Of a DNA stretch of 64,000 bases, positions 24,287 to 33,964 are shown piece after piece. Numbering within the stretch: the stretch's first letter is position 1; the number at the start of each line of letters is the position of its first letter. The translations under genes and the position numbers were made by a program. A model generated the notes under the pieces. That model made no database searches and had not been told where the DNA came from. It worked only from the letters and a program-made list of their open reading frames with translations. This DNA comes from Alphaproteobacteria bacterium (lineage in GTDB: Bacteria > Pseudomonadota > Alphaproteobacteria > Rhodobacterales > Rhodobacteraceae): assembly GCA_030425145.1 (NCBI GenBank), contig JAUHVK010000006.1, positions 1 to 64,000 on the forward strand. Direction: 5' to 3'.

Positions 24287-25110
24287 CTGAGCGCGAGGAT
24301 CATCACGCCAAGGGCAACCACAAAAGCGGCGATCAGGCGGCGGTTGGCGGGGCCTTCCCTAAGCCAGATGACCCCGATCAGTGCGGCAAAGATCACCGAG
24401 GTTTCGCGCACCGCCGATACGATACCGATGGGCGCGAGGGTTTTGGCGAAGAGTGCGAGCCCGTAGGCCACGCCAGAAATCACGCCTCCAGCCAGTCCAA
24501 GAGCAAGGGATCGCTGGCCGATCTTGCGCACCCGTTCGAAACGGGTGGCGATGACGAATGCGGCCACGCAAATCTCGGCGGCAAAGAGCCAGACGACATA
24601 GCCGATGGGCGTGCCCGACACCCGGATGCCCATGCCGTCGACGACGGAATAGGCCGCAATCACAGCCGAGGTGGCAAGCGCTGCCGCGATCCCGCGTTTG
24701 TCGGCGTGCCGAATGGCGGCAAGCACCATGATCCCGGCGGACACTGTCAAAATTCCGATCCATGCCCAGAGCGACAGGGACTCGTCTGCCCAGACCATCG
24801 CACCTAAGGCGACCATCACCGGGGCGGTACCGCGCGCGATCGGGTAGATCAGGGACAAGTCGCCAAAGCGGTAAGCGATATTGAGGCCGTAGTAGTATGC
24901 CCAATGGATCACCGTCGAGGCGATGATGAAGGGAAACGCCTCGGCTGCGGGGATAGGGAAAAAAGGCATTAGGGCAAAAGCGGGCAGGCAATGGCCCGTC
25001 GCCACCAGCCCAAGCGTGACCGCGCGGTCGCCCGAGGTTTTGACCAGCGCGTTCCAGAGCGCATGGAGCAGCGCCGCCAACAGGACGATGAGGAGGACGG
25101 TTGTGCTCAC
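24283..25110 (-). CDS. EamA/DMT-superfamily permease
   Basis: This 275-aa integral membrane protein has about ten transmembrane helices in two repeats of the EamA type. The GTG start overlaps the stop of the preceding PLP-enzyme gene (GTGA), so it is the last gene of the phosphonate operon. DMT transporters of this kind export or import amino acids and small metabolites. Movement of AEP, of a related phosphonate, or of a degradation product is possible, but nothing in the sequence fixes substrate or direction. Confidence 0.75.
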   Translation of the reverse strand: MSTTVLLIVLLAALLHALWNALVKTSGDRAVTLGLVATGHCLPAFALMPFFPIPAAEAFPFIIASTVIHWAYYYGLNIAYRFGDLSLIYPIARGTAPVMVALGAMVWADESLSLWAWIGILTVSAGIMVLAAIRHADKRGIAAALATSAVIAAYSVVDGMGIRVSGTPIGYVVWLFAAEICVAAFVIATRFERVRKIGQRSLALGLAGGVISGVAYGLALFAKTLAPIGIVSAVRETSVIFAALIGVIWLREGPANRRLIAAFVVALGVMILALS

Positions 25111-26450
25111 CCGGCGGCCCGGATCGTGTCGATGACGATGCTGAGGGCTGTATCGAGATCAGCTTGGCTGATCACCAGCGGGGGTGAAAGTGTCAGAACA
25201 CTGCCAGCGCTGATTTTGAAGCTGAGGCCTTTGTCGAGGCAAGCATAATAGATGCGCTCGGCGCGGTCGGGATCGGGGGTGCGGCTATCGCGGTCGGTGA
25301 CGATCTCGATCCCGAACATGAGACCACGCCCTCGGATGTCGCCGACATGCGGGTGATTGTGCAGCGCTTCCTTCAGGCGGTTCTGTGAGTGGGAGCCCAA
25401 AGCGGCGGAGCGGTCGACCAGACCTTCGTCCTCGATGATGTCGAGGGTGGTCAGCGCAGCGCGGGCGGTGACGGGATTTTTCTCATGCGTGTAGTGGCCG
25501 ATAGCGAAGTCGCCAGCGACGTTCAGATCGTCACGCGCAACGATCCCGGCGATAGGGAGCATACCGCCACCAAGCGCCTTGCCGAGAACCACGATGTCGG
25601 GTTCGATCCCGTCGTGGTCGAAGGCGAACATGCGGCCTGTCTTGCCAAGACCCGTCGGGATTTCATCCATGATGAGCAGCGCGCCGTGTTTGCGGCACGC
25701 GGCCTGCACGGCCTGCCAGTAGCCGGGTGGGGGGACGACCGGAACGGCGCGCATGGGCTCGGCGATCACGGCGGCCACATCGCCTTCGCGGGCAAGCGCG
25801 TATTCGACCATGTTGGCGCAGGCCAGTGCGCAGGTTTGGGGGCCGGGGTGGCCATAGGCGCAGTGATAGCAGTGGAAGGGCGCGACGTGCTCGGCACCTG
25901 GCAGAAGCGGGCCCGCGATGTGGCTGCGGAAGGTGGCTTCACCCCCGACGCTGGATGCGCCAAAGCCTGCACCGTGGAAGGCGTCCCAGAAGCTGATTGT
26001 CTTGAAGCGGCCTGTGGCGGCGCGGGCAAGGCGCAGGGCCACTTCGACCGCGTCTGATCCGCCGGTGGTGAAAAGAACGCGGTTTAGGGTGCCGGGTGCA
26101 ATCTGGCCCAGGCGTTCAGCGAGCTTGACCGAGACATCATTCGTGAATCGCCGTGGCGAGAACGGCAACGCGTCGATCTGGCCTTTCACCGCCTTCACAA
26201 GACGCGGGTGACCGTAGCCGATGTGGTGGACGGAGTTGCCGTGGAAATCCATGAACCGGCGGCCGCTGGTGTCCTCGATCCAGATGCCTTCTGCCTTGGC
26301 GATGGTGCTCAGGCAAGGCGAGGATAGGGATTGATGCAGGAACGCATTTGCATCCCGTGCAAGCAAATCGCGGGTTTCGTTGTGTGTTTCCCGCGACGCC
26401 CATTCGGCACGCGCGGCACTGGTGTTGGCTTCGCCTTCGGTGTGTCGCAT
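25107..26450 (-). CDS. class III aminotransferase-fold enzyme, PbfA-like
   Basis: This 447-aa PLP fold-type I protein of the class III aminotransferase family has L-I-M-D-E-I-P-T-G-L-G near the middle and the PLP lysine in V-L-G-K-A-L-G-G-G-M. In AEP operons with phnW, phnY and phnA this family member is usually PbfA, a lyase that removes ammonia from (R)-1-hydroxy-2-aminoethylphosphonate to give phosphonoacetaldehyde. That name is inferred from context. The ATG at 26450 overlaps the phosphodiesterase stop by one base (TGATG) and was preferred over a longer frame that would run through that gene. An AEP:pyruvate-type transaminase is an alternative. Confidence 0.72.
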   Translation of the reverse strand: MRHTEGEANTSAARAEWASRETHNETRDLLARDANAFLHQSLSSPCLSTIAKAEGIWIEDTSGRRFMDFHGNSVHHIGYGHPRLVKAVKGQIDALPFSPRRFTNDVSVKLAERLGQIAPGTLNRVLFTTGGSDAVEVALRLARAATGRFKTISFWDAFHGAGFGASSVGGEATFRSHIAGPLLPGAEHVAPFHCYHCAYGHPGPQTCALACANMVEYALAREGDVAAVIAEPMRAVPVVPPPGYWQAVQAACRKHGALLIMDEIPTGLGKTGRMFAFDHDGIEPDIVVLGKALGGGMLPIAGIVARDDLNVAGDFAIGHYTHEKNPVTARAALTTLDIIEDEGLVDRSAALGSHSQNRLKEALHNHPHVGDIRGRGLMFGIEIVTDRDSRTPDPDRAERIYYACLDKGLSFKISAGSVLTLSPPLVISQADLDTALSIVIDTIRAAG

Positions 26451-27235
26451 CAGGCGGGATCCTCGATATCTGTCATCTGAACCACAATCCGGTCCGGGCC
26501 GACCAGGATCACCGCATATTGTGGGCGTTCCTCGAGCGCGACGAAATTGGACCAGTCCCATGTCTGGTGGGGCGGGCGGGTCTGATGTGCGATGGAGCGG
26601 AGCGCGGTAAACGGAACGCGGCCGATCACTCCAGAGATCGGCCGATGAACGTGGCCGACAAACAGGTGTTCGACCTGAGGGGCGGCAGAAAGAAGATCAA
26701 CAACGGGTTGGTGGTCCAGCAAGGGCATGTCGTCGAGCAATCCAAGGCCCAGAGGGCCGGGCGGGTGGTGTGTAAAGACGAGGACACGCCTGTCGTGGGT
26801 TTGATCCAGTTCGGATGCGAGCCAGTCAAGACGTTCGGTATCCATCTGCCCCGCATCGCTGCCTGGCAGATGCGTGTCGAGACAGAGCAGGGTCACATCC
26901 CCGTCAATGTCATGGCGGTATTGATAGTATCCGTCAGGCCCGGTTCCGGGCCGAGGGAGCGCGGCCATCATGTTCGCGCGATTGTCGTGATTGCCGATCA
27001 TTGGAAGGAACGGTACGCGCAAGTCGGCCAACCGCTGGTTCAGCGCGGAATATTCCTCGGGCGTGCCGGTGTCGCACAAGTCGCCGGATGCCACACAACA
27101 GTGCGCATCGAGATGGTGTCTGTTCACCTGCTCGATCATCTGTCGCAGCCGCGCGCGGCTGTTCACGCCTTCGACCTGCCCAGAGACCGTCTGGTGCAGG
27201 TCGGAGATCCAGACGATCTTGTGGGTGAAGGCCAT
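26450..27235 (-). CDS. GpdQ/CpdA-like metallophosphodiesterase
   Basis: This 261-aa binuclear metallophosphoesterase has all the metal-binding signatures in order: S-D-L-H at residues 11-14, G-D-L-C-D around residue 50, G-N-H-D-N near residue 83, T-H-H-P-P and G-H-V-H-R. It is soluble, with no signal peptide. Relatives hydrolyse cyclic nucleotides or glycerophosphodiesters. Because it sits inside an AEP-degradation operon, between phnY and the PbfA-like gene, a role in releasing phosphonates from diesters is suggested. The ATG at 27235 (M-A-F-T-H-K-I-V-W) is preferred; the frame is open further but overlaps phnY. Confidence 0.8.
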   Translation of the reverse strand: MAFTHKIVWISDLHQTVSGQVEGVNSRARLRQMIEQVNRHHLDAHCCVASGDLCDTGTPEEYSALNQRLADLRVPFLPMIGNHDNRANMMAALPRPGTGPDGYYQYRHDIDGDVTLLCLDTHLPGSDAGQMDTERLDWLASELDQTHDRRVLVFTHHPPGPLGLGLLDDMPLLDHQPVVDLLSAAPQVEHLFVGHVHRPISGVIGRVPFTALRSIAHQTRPPHQTWDWSNFVALEERPQYAVILVGPDRIVVQMTDIEDPA

Positions 27236-27240
27236 AGGCG

Positions 27241-28680
27241 TCAGGGCCAGGGCAGGCTGTAGGTCTTGACGTTGGTGAAGAACTTCATCGCTTCGATGAC
27301 GCCTTCCTTCACTCCATTGCCGCTGTCCTTGATGCCGCCGAAGGGGGACATCTCGATCCGGTAGCCCGGCTGTTCCCAGATGTTGCACGTGCCGACGTTG
27401 AGCCCGTTGATAAAGGCAATCGCGCGGTTCAGGTCGTTGGTGCAGACGCCGGAGGAGAGGCCGAAATCGGTGCTGTTGGAGATACGCATCACCTCTTCGT
27501 CGTTGTCGGGCACGCGGACGATGGGAATGATCGGTCCGAAGGTTTCCTCCATCACCAGTTCGCTGTCATGCGGTACATGATCGACCACGATTGGCGGGAG
27601 CAGGGCGCCTTTGCGGCCCGGATCGTAGAGCACTTTCGCGCCTTGGTCTGCGGCCATGTAGACCCGCTTTTCAAAGAGTTCGGCGGCCTGCGCGTGGATC
27701 ACGCAGCCAAGCTCGGTGGCCGGATCCTGGGGATCGCCGAATTTGATCTTCTTGGCTTTCTCGACCACCAGCGGCACGAATTTGTCAGCAACGCTTTCCT
27801 GCACAAGAATGCGCTTTATCGCGGTGCAACGCTGGCCGGAGTTGCCGGTGGCACCTGCAACGGCAATGGTCGCCGCCTTGTCGAGATCGGCATCGCTCAG
27901 GTCGTTGCAGACGATCAGGGGATCGTTGCCGCCGAGTTCCAGCGCGGTGCGTTTGTAACCGGCCTTGGAGGCGATGAGTTTGCCGACGGGGACACCGCCG
28001 GTGAAGGTGATGATGTCGATGTTTTCGTTGGTCACCATCTCGTCGCCGATATCCGCGGGCATACCGGTTACGACCTGGAACATCTCGGGCGGCAGGCCGG
28101 CTTCGTAGAGGATGTCGGCCAGCGTTAGCGCGGTCAGCGGGGTCAGTTCTGTCGGTTTGCACACCATGCAGTTGTTGGTGGCAATCGACGGCGCGATCTT
28201 GTGGCTGACCATGTTCAGAGGGTGGTTGAACGGGGTGATCGCGCTGATGGCGCGGACGGGTTCGCGCATGGTGAAGATCTTGCGCGCCTTGCCGTTGTGA
28301 GTGAGGTCGCACGAGAAAATCTCGCCATCATCCTTGAGCGCCTCGGCAGCGGCGAATTGGTAGACATCCTGCGCGCGCTTGGTCTCGTAGATGCTATGCT
28401 GGTGGCAGATGCCCAATTCCAGCGTCAACCATTTGGCAAGGTAATCGCGGCGTTCACCAATCAGTTCCCCGGTGCGTTGCAGGATTTGGCTGCGTTCGTA
28501 ACGGGTGAGCTTGGGTTTGTAGTTCGCGGCAATCTCGAACGCGCGGCGGGCATGTTCGGCGGTCCCCATGGGGACGGTGCCGATCACCTCGTCGGTGTAG
28601 GGATAGCGGACTTCGAGCCGCGCCTCGGTGTCGACCTTTTCACCACCGATGCGCATCTGTTCGTGACGGATTTCGGTCAT
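27241..28680 (-). CDS. phnY: phosphonoacetaldehyde dehydrogenase PhnY
   Basis: This 479-aa ALDH-superfamily enzyme has the oxyanion region I-T-P-F-N-H-P, the glutamate in L-E-L-G-G-N-D and the catalytic cysteine in N-S-G-Q-R-C-T-A. In the pathway with PhnW and PhnA it oxidises phosphonoacetaldehyde to phosphonoacetate. The ATG overlaps the phnA stop by four bases. Sequence alone would only give aldehyde dehydrogenase; the PhnY name rests on the flanking phosphonoacetate hydrolase and AEP transaminase. Confidence 0.87.
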   Translation of the reverse strand: MTEIRHEQMRIGGEKVDTEARLEVRYPYTDEVIGTVPMGTAEHARRAFEIAANYKPKLTRYERSQILQRTGELIGERRDYLAKWLTLELGICHQHSIYETKRAQDVYQFAAAEALKDDGEIFSCDLTHNGKARKIFTMREPVRAISAITPFNHPLNMVSHKIAPSIATNNCMVCKPTELTPLTALTLADILYEAGLPPEMFQVVTGMPADIGDEMVTNENIDIITFTGGVPVGKLIASKAGYKRTALELGGNDPLIVCNDLSDADLDKAATIAVAGATGNSGQRCTAIKRILVQESVADKFVPLVVEKAKKIKFGDPQDPATELGCVIHAQAAELFEKRVYMAADQGAKVLYDPGRKGALLPPIVVDHVPHDSELVMEETFGPIIPIVRVPDNDEEVMRISNSTDFGLSSGVCTNDLNRAIAFINGLNVGTCNIWEQPGYRIEMSPFGGIKDSGNGVKEGVIEAMKFFTNVKTYSLPWP

Positions 28681-29936
28681 GCGGGCACCTCTTCCAGCGC
28701 GGCGGCGGTGGTTGCGTAGAAGAACGCATCGAAATTGCGAAGCGTCGGCGCGTCGGGCAGGTCGATCACACGGTTCACGATGAACGGCACTTCCTGTTCG
28801 GTCAGCCCGCCATGGCTGCGCAGCGGCTCCTTGAGCGCGGCGAGGTCATGACGGTGGGCGCTGGTGCCGATGGTCATGTTCTCGGTCGAGATCATCACGA
28901 TGTCGCCGATGCGATCGGCGGGGAGTTCGTATTTCTGGACAGCGGTGGCCTTGTCCACAACTTCGAGCATTTCCGGAAGCCCTCGCAGGCGGGCGATGAT
29001 GTCGGCCTGATCTGCGCCCGAAGGCAGGTAAGCCGTGGCGAACGACCCGAGCGCGCCGTGGTGCACGACATACGGGTCGGTGATCGGCAGGATCACGCGC
29101 GCGGCTGCCTCGCCCAACCATTCGTCGAGCAGATCCTGAACGTAGATCACCGCCGGGTCGCCGTTGGCGTCATGCTTGGGCTTCATGCCGTGGTCGGCGG
29201 TTACGACGATGGCGGCGCCCATGGCATCAAGCTCTGTCAGGTAACGGTCGAACATCGCGTAGAAGTCTTTGGCACCCTGTTCATCAGGGGCGAACTTGTG
29301 CTGGATGTAGTCGGTGGTGGACAGGTACATCACGTCCGGTTTCCACTCTTTCAGCAGTTTCACACCTGCGGCGAAGACGAATTCCGACAGGTCGGCGGAA
29401 TAGACCTCGGGCACCGGCATGCCGAGCCAGTCCGACGCCTTGTCGATGCCGTGTTCCGCTTTGGTCGTGTCGCCGGATCGCTCGGACGAAAACGCGATGG
29501 CGCGGTCTTCGTCGAATTTCAGACCCGCGCCCAGCAGCGCGCGCAGCTTGTCCTTGGCGGTGACAACGGCGACCCGCGCGCCAGCCTCGTAGAACTTGGA
29601 GAACACGGTGGGCGCGCGCAGGAAGCGAACGTCGTTCATCATGACTTCCTGACCGGTTTCCGGTTCATAAAGGAAGTTGCCGCAGATGCCGTGCACCGCA
29701 GGAGGACGACCCGTCGCAATGCTCATGTTGTTGGGGTTGGTGAAGGAGGGGATGACCGAATGGGCCAGACGGTCTGTCCCGGTTTCGCGGATGCGCTTTA
29801 GCGTGGGCATCAGCCCTTCGGCGATGGCGACCTCAAGATATTCGGGTTCGCAGCCATCCAGACAGATTGCAATCGCGCAGGTCTTGGGCGCGGGGTAAGT
29901 GCGGTCGTTGGCGACCACGGGATTGTTAATCGGCAT
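28677..29936 (-). CDS. phnA: phosphonoacetate hydrolase PhnA
   Basis: This 419-aa member of the alkaline phosphatase superfamily cleaves the C-P bond of phosphonoacetate to acetate and phosphate. The first metal aspartate is in C-L-D-G-C-E-P, the nucleophilic threonine in P-S-F-T-N-P-N-N, and further metal ligands are in T-A-D-H-G-M and the C-terminal G-T-S-A-H-R-H. These are the hallmarks of phosphonoacetate hydrolase rather than a generic nucleotide pyrophosphatase. It follows phnW after ten bases and precedes phnY with a four-base overlap. Confidence 0.92.
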   Translation of the reverse strand: MPINNPVVANDRTYPAPKTCAIAICLDGCEPEYLEVAIAEGLMPTLKRIRETGTDRLAHSVIPSFTNPNNMSIATGRPPAVHGICGNFLYEPETGQEVMMNDVRFLRAPTVFSKFYEAGARVAVVTAKDKLRALLGAGLKFDEDRAIAFSSERSGDTTKAEHGIDKASDWLGMPVPEVYSADLSEFVFAAGVKLLKEWKPDVMYLSTTDYIQHKFAPDEQGAKDFYAMFDRYLTELDAMGAAIVVTADHGMKPKHDANGDPAVIYVQDLLDEWLGEAAARVILPITDPYVVHHGALGSFATAYLPSGADQADIIARLRGLPEMLEVVDKATAVQKYELPADRIGDIVMISTENMTIGTSAHRHDLAALKEPLRSHGGLTEQEVPFIVNRVIDLPDAPTLRNFDAFFYATTAAALEEVPA

Positions 29937-29946
29937 ATCTCTTCCT

Positions 29947-31128
29947 TCAGGCGGCGAGTTTCTTGCGTTCTTCCAAAGCGGCGGCCGGCGGGGCCGCGCT
30001 GCTCACGTTCATGTCGGTCAGGGCGTCGCGGGCGGCGTCCACCACGCGGCGCATCACGTGTTCGTCCATCTGCCCGATCACCCCGATGCGGAAACTGTCC
30101 ACCACGGTCAGCTTGCCGGGATAGATGATGAACCCACGTGCTTTCATGGCGTCATAAAAGCCCTGAAAGGTAAAGTTCGGATCGACAGGGCAGAAGAAGG
30201 TCACGATGATCGGGCTGAGCCAGCGGTCTGCGAGCAAAGTTTCGAAGCCAAGTTCGCGCATGCCCTGCACTACCACGTCGCGGTTGCGCGTGTAGCGCGC
30301 ACCACGGGCGGGCACGCCGCCTTCGGCTTCATGCAGGTCGAGCGCTTTGAGGAACGCCGCGACGACGTGCGTCGGGGGCGTAAAGCGCCACTGGCCGGTT
30401 TTCTCCATCGTCGCCCATTGTGCATGTACGTCGAGCGACAGGGAATGGGAGTTGCCTTTCGACGCCTCGATCTCGTCCTTGCGGGCGATGACAAAGCCGA
30501 AACCTGGGACACCTTCGATACATTTGTTGGCCGAGGACACAAATGCGGTGCAGTTGAGTTTGACCGGGTCGAGCGGCAGAGCACCGAAGGCGGACATGCT
30601 GTCGATCAGGAGCTTGCGCCCTGCGGCTTTGGTTGCCTCGGCAATCTCTTCGACCGGGTTTTGAATGCCGCTGGAGGTTTCGCAATGTATCGCCAGCACA
30701 TGGGTGATGGCAGGATCATTGGCGAGGATGGCTGCAACTTCGTCGCCGCGGGGGGGCAGGTAATCGCCTTTGTCGAGCAGATGGTAGTCGCGTCCGAGGT
30801 AACCAAGGGTTTGAGCTGCGCGGAGCCCATAGGCGCCATTGGCGAGCACCAAGACCTTACCATCGCGGGGTACAAAGCTGCCGAGCATCGCTTCGACGCA
30901 ATAACTGCCGGACCCTTGGATCGGCACGCAGTCATAGTCGGGCGCGCCATCGCCGATTAGGGCCAGAAGACGCGATCGGAGTGCGCGGGTCATGGCGCGG
31001 AAATCGTCGTCCCAACTGCCCCAATCCTTAAGCATCGCCTGTTTGACGGAATAGGCCGTGGTTAGCGGGCCGGGAGTGAGCAGATAGGGTTCCCCTAGTT
31101 CCGGGGCAGGCAGCGGTGTGGCAGACAT
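29947..31128 (-). CDS. phnW: 2-aminoethylphosphonate:pyruvate transaminase PhnW
   Basis: This 393-aa fold-type I PLP enzyme of class V transfers the amino group of AEP to pyruvate, giving phosphonoacetaldehyde and alanine. It starts with the family pattern [10 protein letters not shown], has S-S-G-I-Q-N-P in the middle, and the PLP lysine in S-S-A-N-K-C-I-E. The ATG at 31128 is chosen because it has a GGGA ribosome site and the usual N-terminus; an upstream ATG at 31179 is possible. It is the first gene of the operon phnW-phnA-phnY-phosphodiesterase-pbfA-like-permease. Its C-terminal tail is a little longer than usual. Confidence 0.92.
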   Translation of the reverse strand: MSATPLPAPELGEPYLLTPGPLTTAYSVKQAMLKDWGSWDDDFRAMTRALRSRLLALIGDGAPDYDCVPIQGSGSYCVEAMLGSFVPRDGKVLVLANGAYGLRAAQTLGYLGRDYHLLDKGDYLPPRGDEVAAILANDPAITHVLAIHCETSSGIQNPVEEIAEATKAAGRKLLIDSMSAFGALPLDPVKLNCTAFVSSANKCIEGVPGFGFVIARKDEIEASKGNSHSLSLDVHAQWATMEKTGQWRFTPPTHVVAAFLKALDLHEAEGGVPARGARYTRNRDVVVQGMRELGFETLLADRWLSPIIVTFFCPVDPNFTFQGFYDAMKARGFIIYPGKLTVVDSFRIGVIGQMDEHVMRRVVDAARDALTDMNVSSAAPPAAALEERKKLAA

Positions 31129-31248
31129 GGCGCGTTCCCAAAGCTGGTGTGGCATTGGATATGCGGTGCACGTAGGCATATGTAAAATCTTTGTTCTCTA
31201 TTGATTGATAGTTTATGGTTATGAGTATCCGGACGGTTTGGAGTTCTT

Positions 31249-32124
31249 ATGCGGTATAGCCAATTGCGCGCGTTTCATCACGTTGCCCTGCACGGCGGGT
31301 TTTCCCGTGCTGCGCGCGCCTTGAACATCTCGCAACCGTCCGTGTCGGATCAGGTGCGCCAGCTTGAGCAGCGGCACGATGTTCTTTTGTTTACGCGCGA
31401 GGCGCGTCAGGTGCGGATGACGGAAGCCGGCGAAGCGTTGTTCCGCCTGACCAGCGAGATGTTCGAAGTTGAGGAGCGGATTGGTGCACTGTTTGATGAG
31501 AACCGTACGGCGTTGTCCGGGCACCTTAGGATCATGGCGGATTCCGCAATGCATATCACGGACGCGGTGCGCCGCTTCCGAGAAGCCAGCCCGGATGTTT
31601 TCGTCACCATCCGTACCGGCAATACTGAAGACCTGCTGAGGCGTTTGCGCAATTATGAGGCTGAAATCGGGGTGGTTGGCAATTCGGTGTCTGCTCCGGA
31701 TCTCGAAAGCATCGATCTTGGGCGCACGCCCATTCTGGCCTTGGTGGCCAAGGGGTATCTGCCGCAAGGGACGCGGAAACTGCGGTTTCGCGATCTGGGG
31801 CGATACCCTCTGATTTACCGCGAAGTCGGGTCACGGACCCGGGCGCAGGTTGAAGAAGAGGCGGATCGGCTGAAACTGGGCCTGACTGCGTCGATTGAGG
31901 TAGAGGGGCGTGAGGCGATGCGTGAAGTGGTGGCGTCGGGCGCAGGGATAGGATTCATCAGCGAGGCCGAATTCGGGCATGATCGACGGCTCAAGGCGAT
32001 CCCGTTTGAGGATGTGGATATCGGGATGTCTGAATCGCTGGTCACGTTGTCAGCGCGTCGGGATGTTCCGTTGATCCGAGGCTTTGTCAAAGCGGTGCAG
32101 AAGTCATTGGTGTCTGGGGCTTGA
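31249..32124 (+). CDS. LysR-family regulator of the AEP operon
   Basis: This 291-aa protein has a canonical LysR winged helix (M-R-Y-S-Q-L-R-A-F-H-H-V, then N-I-S-Q-P-S-V-S-D-Q-V) and a periplasmic-binding-like effector domain from about residue 90. It is divergent from phnW with a 120-bp gap, the arrangement of LysR activators that control AEP degradation genes in other proteobacteria. The expected effector is AEP or phosphonoacetaldehyde. The phosphonate monoester hydrolase gene follows on the same strand and may also be in its regulon. Confidence 0.87.
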   Translation: MRYSQLRAFHHVALHGGFSRAARALNISQPSVSDQVRQLEQRHDVLLFTREARQVRMTEAGEALFRLTSEMFEVEERIGALFDENRTALSGHLRIMADSAMHITDAVRRFREASPDVFVTIRTGNTEDLLRRLRNYEAEIGVVGNSVSAPDLESIDLGRTPILALVAKGYLPQGTRKLRFRDLGRYPLIYREVGSRTRAQVEEEADRLKLGLTASIEVEGREAMREVVASGAGIGFISEAEFGHDRRLKAIPFEDVDIGMSESLVTLSARRDVPLIRGFVKAVQKSLVSGA

Positions 32125-32223
32125 GAATTACACCTATAGGTTTTTCCTATGGACTTATACAATTCACTTGTCTTTACATATGGTCTTTGCGCGTCATGAT
32201 TGGACCTGAATCTGGGAATTGTC

Positions 32224-33723
32224 GTGTCAGTACCAAAGCCGAATACACTGTTTATCGTCATCGATCAGTTGCGCGCGGATTGCGTGTTTGGCGCGCTGGA
32301 ATCGCATCTTGATCTGCCAAATATTCGGGCATTTGCTGCTGATGCGGTGACTTTCAGGAACCATTATTCTGTCACATCCCCCTGTGGCCCGTCCCGGGTG
32401 TCGTTGCTGACGGCGCAATATACCTCGAACCACGGCGCCAAGCGCAATGGCACGCCGCTCAAGCGGGACACACCCAACCTAGCAACGGTTGCACGAGAGC
32501 ATGGTTTTGACCCGTTGCTCTTCGGGTATACCGACACGTCGCACGACCCGCGGTTTCTGTCGCCGGACGATCCGCGGCTGTTTTCATACGAAGAGCTGGC
32601 CCCCGGTTTCGATGAAGTTGTGAGGATGCGTCTGGAAGGCGATTCCAGCGCGTGGGAAAATCATCTGCGGGAACATGGATATGAAGTGCCGCCTTATCCC
32701 GAGATGTATCGGCCGGTTGGGGATACGCCGGATTCACCCGCCCTCTACGCTGCCAAGCACAGTGACACGGCCTATCTGACTGATCGGGTGATTGAGGATC
32801 TTGGGAAGCGGCCGCAGGGGTGGTTCGGGTTGGTCACGTATATCCGACCGCATCCGCCATTCGTAGCGCCTGCGCCGTACAACGAGATGTACGACGCGGC
32901 AGACATGCCTTCGGCGGCCAAGCTGAACGACCCCGATTGGCACCCGTACTTGGCGACCGCACGTCGCAAGAGCAACGTGGCGTCGACTGTGGTTGGGTTT
33001 CCTGAACTTGAGAACTCAGACGAGACGACTCGGATTATCCGCAAGCTCTATTTCGGGCTGGCGACCGAGGTGGACCATCACGTGGGACGTCTGATCGACT
33101 GGCTTAAGGAAACGGGGCAGTATGACAACACGCTGATTGTCCTGACTGCCGATCATGGTGAAATGCTGGGCGACTACGGGTTGTGGGGGAAGATGACCTT
33201 CCACGATGCCGCGTTCCATGTGCCGCTGATCATCCGCGAACCGCACGCCGCGCATCGTGGAATCACCGTAAATGCGCCGACCGAGTCCATTGATGTCACC
33301 CCGTCTCTGCTGGATTGCCTTGGTCTGGACGTGCCGCACTCTATGGATGGGCGCAGCCTGAAACCGTTCCTGGATGGCGTCACGCCAAGCCATTGGCGCG
33401 AGTTCTCGGTTTCCGAGCTTGATTTTGGTGACCCGATAACGCCGACGCTTTGGCAGACCGATCACGGATTGTCCGTGGATACGGCGAATCTTGCTGTCCT
33501 GCGCCGTGGTTCAATGCGATTCGTTCAATTTGCCGGAGGCCTGCCGCCGATCCTTATGGATGTCTCAGATGGCATTGAGGGGCGAAATTTGGCGAAAAAT
33601 TCCGCACATATGCAGACAATGCTTGATTTGATGCAGGATATGCTTTGCCATCGGATGGTTAACACCGACGGAACGTTTTCGAGAACACTGGTCACCGATG
33701 ATGGTGTGAAAGTGGCCTCATGA
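32224..33723 (+). CDS. phosphonate monoester hydrolase / arylsulfatase-family enzyme
   Basis: This enzyme of about 499 aa belongs to the alkaline-phosphatase/sulfatase superfamily. With the GTG start at 32224, the formylglycine site is Cys54 in S-P-C-G-P-S-R, the first metal aspartate is Asp14 in I-V-I-D-Q-L-R-A-D, and T-A-D-H-G-E-M-L-G-D supplies further ligands. The pattern and the absence of a signal peptide fit the phosphonate monoester hydrolase (PMH/PehA) group, which hydrolyses phosphonate and phosphate monoesters and diesters, and sulfate esters weakly. A TTG at 32200 is an alternative start. The phosphonate neighbourhood supports a PMH over a true sulfatase. Confidence 0.8.
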   Translation: MSVPKPNTLFIVIDQLRADCVFGALESHLDLPNIRAFAADAVTFRNHYSVTSPCGPSRVSLLTAQYTSNHGAKRNGTPLKRDTPNLATVAREHGFDPLLFGYTDTSHDPRFLSPDDPRLFSYEELAPGFDEVVRMRLEGDSSAWENHLREHGYEVPPYPEMYRPVGDTPDSPALYAAKHSDTAYLTDRVIEDLGKRPQGWFGLVTYIRPHPPFVAPAPYNEMYDAADMPSAAKLNDPDWHPYLATARRKSNVASTVVGFPELENSDETTRIIRKLYFGLATEVDHHVGRLIDWLKETGQYDNTLIVLTADHGEMLGDYGLWGKMTFHDAAFHVPLIIREPHAAHRGITVNAPTESIDVTPSLLDCLGLDVPHSMDGRSLKPFLDGVTPSHWREFSVSELDFGDPITPTLWQTDHGLSVDTANLAVLRRGSMRFVQFAGGLPPILMDVSDGIEGRNLAKNSAHMQTMLDLMQDMLCHRMVNTDGTFSRTLVTDDGVKVAS

Positions 33724-33740
33724 ATTCCGAGGAACTGGCC

Positions 33741-33758
33741 CTGTCATGCATCTGTCAT
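33741..33758 (+). promoter_or_regulatory. PhoB box upstream of the ABC importer
   Basis: Two perfect CTGTCAT half-sites (33741-33747 and 33752-33758) are separated by GCAT. This is exactly the 11-bp periodic direct repeat recognised by PhoB in alphaproteobacteria. It lies 18 bases after the hydrolase stop and about 205 bases before the binding-protein gene, so phosphate limitation should induce the importer operon. The leader downstream contains a small GGGGG-AACAG-CCCCC hairpin at 33921-33935. Confidence 0.8.
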
Positions 33759-33964
33759 GCTTGCCAGACATACAGCACCCGGCTGTTCTGCTGGGGCCTG
33801 AAGACACGAAGGAGACACTGGGCCTGAGTTCTGTCCACCGCGCGGTAATATCTGACAAACGGCACGCGTGAGCCTGTGGACATCTAGAATGACCGACCTT
33901 TCAACGGATCGGCGCAAAAAGGGGGAACAGCCCCCATCACCACTTGGAACCAACAGGAGAGAAA

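Noticed and set aside
32127-32200. CCTATAGG...CCTATGG segment before the hydrolase gene as a LysR or PhoB site
   Set aside because: The repeats are short and degenerate and do not match the PhoB consensus; no spacing supports a LysR T-N11-A site convincingly.
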